A stretch of DNA of 34,019 bases from an uncultured Oscillospiraceae bacterium (GTDB taxonomy: Bacteria > Bacillota_A > Clostridia > Oscillospirales > Oscillospiraceae). How positions within the stretch are numbered: position 1 is the first letter of the stretch; the number at the start of each line of letters is the position of its first letter. The position numbers and the translations under genes are program-made. This document shows positions 32,096-34,019 of the stretch, piece after piece. The stretch spans positions 1-34,019 of the forward strand of contig CAAGIF010000087.1 in assembly GCA_900769845.1 (NCBI GenBank), written 5' to 3'. The notes beneath the pieces are model-generated. The model saw nothing but the letters and a program-made list of their open reading frames with translations. It was not told where the DNA came from and made no database searches.

Positions 32096-33463
32096 TCAAG
32101 GAACGGTATTTGCTGTGCCCTTGTCCTGCGGCAGACCGCGCAGCACATGAAGCTGTATGGGAATAGCGCACAAGAAGGTTAGACCGTCACAGATGGACTG
32201 GGTGATCTGAATGCCGGTAACACCACAAATACGGGGCAGAACCAGGATCAGTGGAATGAAGAAAATTCCCTGCCTTGCCACGGAAAGGAAGGTGGCAGGT
32301 ACAGTTTTTCCCATGGATTGCATCATCATATTGCTCATGATCACCCAGCTTTGCACCCAGAATGTGATGCATTGGAAGCGCAGGGCATTGGTTCCGCAGA
32401 GAATAACATCCGGATCATCCCGGAACAGGGAAATCAGTTTGGACGCAAACAGATATCCCAGCACACTGACAGCCACCAGGAACACGGCAGATACTTTTAC
32501 ACAGAACCAGAAGCCTTTTTTGACTCTGGAGTACAATCCTGCGCCGTAATTGAAACCGCAGACGGGCTGGAAGCCCTGACCAAAGCCCAGCATGGCAGAT
32601 GCGCCCAGCATACTTACCCGCTGCACAACACTCATCGCAGCGATCACCGCATCTCCATAGGGCTGAGCAGCATGATTAAGGCAGATGGTAGCCACGGAAG
32701 CAAGACTCTGTCGCGCCAGGGAGGGAAGTCCGCCCCGAAGGATCATCTTGAAATATAACCATTGAAAACGGATATTTTTAGGATGGATCTTGATGTTGCT
32801 TCCCTTGGAACAGCCCAGGAGAAGAAGACAAAAACTGACAAACTGACTGATAATGGTTGCCCAGCCTGCGCCGGCAACGCCCATATGGAAGGTAAAGATC
32901 AGCAGGGGATCCAGGGCAATATTCAAAATCGCGCCGCTGACGATACCTACCATGGCGTAGCTTGCGCTGCCCTGGAAACGGAGTTGATTGTTCAGTACCA
33001 ATGATGCGGTCATCCATGGTGCGCCAAGCAGAATCACCCGCAGGTATTCTTCCGTGTAGGGAAGGATTGTGGGAGTCGAGCCCAGCAAATACGCCAGATC
33101 CTCCAGGAAAACCTGACCCACAATGCAGATCAGAAGGCCGGTGGTCAGAGCGGAAAAAAAGCCGGTAGCCGCCATATTGGAAGCTTCCTGATAGTTCTTC
33201 TTGCCCAGTTCCCGGGAGATGTAGTTTCCGCTGCCCTGGCCGAAGAAAAAGCCAACAGCCTGAATGATGGCCATCATGGAGAATACCACTCCCACGGCGC
33301 CGGTTGCCGCGTTGCTTTTCAGCATGCCTACAAAGTAGGTGTCTGCCATGTTATAGAATGAAGTGACCAGCATACTGATGATGCAGGGAACAGCCAGCTT
33401 ACAAATCAGCTTCCCCACCGGAGGCTCGGTCATCTGCCGGTATTTGATTTCATGTGCGTCCAT
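32096..33463 (-). CDS. MATE family multidrug/solute efflux transporter
   Basis: The 455-residue inner-membrane protein has about 12 hydrophobic helices in two MatE halves. The first half begins PPVGKLICKLAVPCIISMLVTS (start of TM1 near residue 22) with FYNMADTYFVG, a family hallmark; the second begins RGGLPSLARQSLASVA, with GFGQGFQPVCGFNYGAG. MATE proteins export cationic drugs or metabolites in exchange for Na+ or H+; the substrate here is unknown. I chose the ATG at 33463 (MDAHEIKYRQM) behind GGGTGG because upstream in-frame codons overlap the promoter (TGCTATAAT, -10 at 33494-33499, minus strand). No clear terminator separates it from the next gene, so some read-through into the cytidylate-kinase-like gene is possible. 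Confidence 0.93.
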   Translation of the reverse strand: MDAHEIKYRQMTEPPVGKLICKLAVPCIISMLVTSFYNMADTYFVGMLKSNAATGAVGVVFSMMAIIQAVGFFFGQGSGNYISRELGKKNYQEASNMAATGFFSALTTGLLICIVGQVFLEDLAYLLGSTPTILPYTEEYLRVILLGAPWMTASLVLNNQLRFQGSASYAMVGIVSGAILNIALDPLLIFTFHMGVAGAGWATIISQFVSFCLLLLGCSKGSNIKIHPKNIRFQWLYFKMILRGGLPSLARQSLASVATICLNHAAQPYGDAVIAAMSVVQRVSMLGASAMLGFGQGFQPVCGFNYGAGLYSRVKKGFWFCVKVSAVFLVAVSVLGYLFASKLISLFRDDPDVILCGTNALRFQCITFWVQSWVIMSNMMMQSMGKTVPATFLSVARQGIFFIPLILVLPRICGVTGIQITQSICDGLTFLCAIPIQLHVLRGLPQDKGTANTVP

Positions 33464-33493
33464 TGTTATACCACCCGGATCGTTTTTCTTCCC

Positions 33494-33502
33494 ATTATAG
33501 CA
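33494..33502 (-). promoter_or_regulatory. Extended -10 promoter of the MATE gene
   Basis: On the minus strand TGCTATAAT gives a perfect extended -10 (hexamer 33494-33499), with TGGATT about 16 nt upstream as a modest -35. Confidence 0.65.
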
Positions 33503-33532
33503 TGTTCTGATAAAAAATCCATATGGGATGTG

Positions 33533-33560
33533 AAAAAGGCAGCGCTTTTTGCGCTGCCTT
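33533..33560 (-). terminator. Intrinsic terminator of the DUF4870-like gene
   Basis: A perfect 10-bp stem AAGGCAGCGC/GCGCTGCCTT (33536-33545 with 33551-33560) with a 5-nt loop, followed on the minus strand by TTTTT, 7 nt after the stop codon. Confidence 0.92.
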
Positions 33561-33567
33561 AGATCGT

Positions 33568-34019
33568 TCAATTCAGGAATCCGATGGAGCGGATAATAGC
33601 GGCATCCTTAGCCTTGCCCTGACAGACCTGAACAAAGGAAATGGCCTTCAGAACAAAGAGAACAACCATAGCAGACATTCCCAGGAAGGGGACGATAAAA
33701 GTCCAGCACAGAACCGCAGATACGATGGAGAGCAGAATCTCCAAAACGGTAAACTTCATGGATTGACGGATATGGAAATGGGTATATTCCGATGCGCCGG
33801 AGGCCAGCAGGGCAATGATGATTCCCACCACATCCAGAAGGTAAACCAGCATACACACCAGTTTGTTTTCTGCGATATCCTCGGGAATAAACTCCTGGGT
33901 GTGGTCGTGAGGATCCTTCTCAGGGATTGGGGGAACATAGACAGGCATCGGAGTCGGCTTCTCCGCCGCGTCGGGGTGAAAATCAGGGTCATAACCGGGT
34001 GCGAAATTCAGGGCGTTTC
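33568..34019 (-). CDS. DUF4870-like membrane protein (5' end outside the window)
   Basis: The reading frame is open from the right window edge, so the start lies outside or at the edge; 149 residues are visible. The first part is Pro/Asp-rich and probably disordered (NALNFAPGYDPDFHPD, then PTPMPVYVPPIPEKDP). The second is a membrane domain with segments such as KLVCMLVYLLDVVGIIIALL, YTHFHIRQSMKFTVLE, and a C-terminal KAKDAAIIRSIGFLN, with the HxRQ.l pattern seen in DUF4870-type proteins. An internal ATG at 33948 has no good ribosome site, so I treat the frame as partial. Such proteins often carry an N-terminal zinc ribbon, which would be off the window. Function unknown. Confidence 0.75.
   Translation of the reverse strand, partial: NALNFAPGYDPDFHPDAAEKPTPMPVYVPPIPEKDPHDHTQEFIPEDIAENKLVCMLVYLLDVVGIIIALLASGASEYTHFHIRQSMKFTVLEILLSIVSAVLCWTFIVPFLGMSAMVVLFVLKAISFVQVCQGKAKDAAIIRSIGFLN

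Overview
The window is about 34 kb of ordinary-looking chromosome from an anaerobic, Gram-positive-type bacterium, most likely a gut clostridium (Oscillospirales/Ruminococcaceae-like). This placement is inferred from gene content: pyruvate:ferredoxin oxidoreductase, small polyferredoxin, Fe-S aldo/keto reductase, the long clostridial type of PRPP synthetase, WhiA, an LCP protein, DUF1385 and DUF4317 proteins, ThiI without rhodanese. Base composition is moderately GC-rich. Promoters are sigma-A-like, often extended -10, and most units end in clear intrinsic terminators. I see no rRNA, tRNA, CRISPR array, insertion sequence, phage gene or integration scar. No gap without a gene exceeds 300 bases.

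Layout. 1-382 (-): start of pyruvate:ferredoxin oxidoreductase, divergent from a comM - small membrane protein - thiI - pncC operon (667-4030). 4071-8221 (-): a 50-residue protein carrying the GGADGPT signature of Na+-pumping decarboxylase beta subunits, directly behind an LRR surface protein, then tex. 8329-9336 (-): Fe-S aldo/keto reductase. 9595-10749 (+): PRPP synthetase, convergent with a small YtxH-like gene. 11094-12231 (+): a PyrF-like protein that has lost the OMP decarboxylase catalytic residues, plus a glutaredoxin-like protein. 12285-12581 (-): small lipoprotein. 12757-13143 (+): four-motif polyferredoxin. 13271-14302 (+): LCP cell-wall ligase.

14428-30075 (+) is a nearly gap-free run: murB-whiA-dnaE (wall precursor, division regulator, replicase), then lipoprotein - response regulator - histidine kinase - DUF1385 - prmC - recA - recX - rimO - pgsA - S41 peptidase. 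From the lipoprotein (19782) onward, neighbours overlap or lie at most 23 nt apart and no terminator is visible before 30080, so recombination/repair, translation factor modification, phospholipid synthesis and an envelope-sensing system may share transcripts. After it come a DUF4317 gene (+), a cytidylate-kinase-like gene, a MATE exporter and a 5'-truncated membrane protein gene (all -).

Most genes are housekeeping and recognisable. The least explained items are the degenerate PyrF paralogue, the GGADGPT microprotein paired with the LRR protein, the lipoprotein/two-component module at the head of the recA unit, and a 14-bp perfect palindrome upstream of a small lipoprotein gene. All assignments come from reading the sequence and remembered family features; no database search was done.
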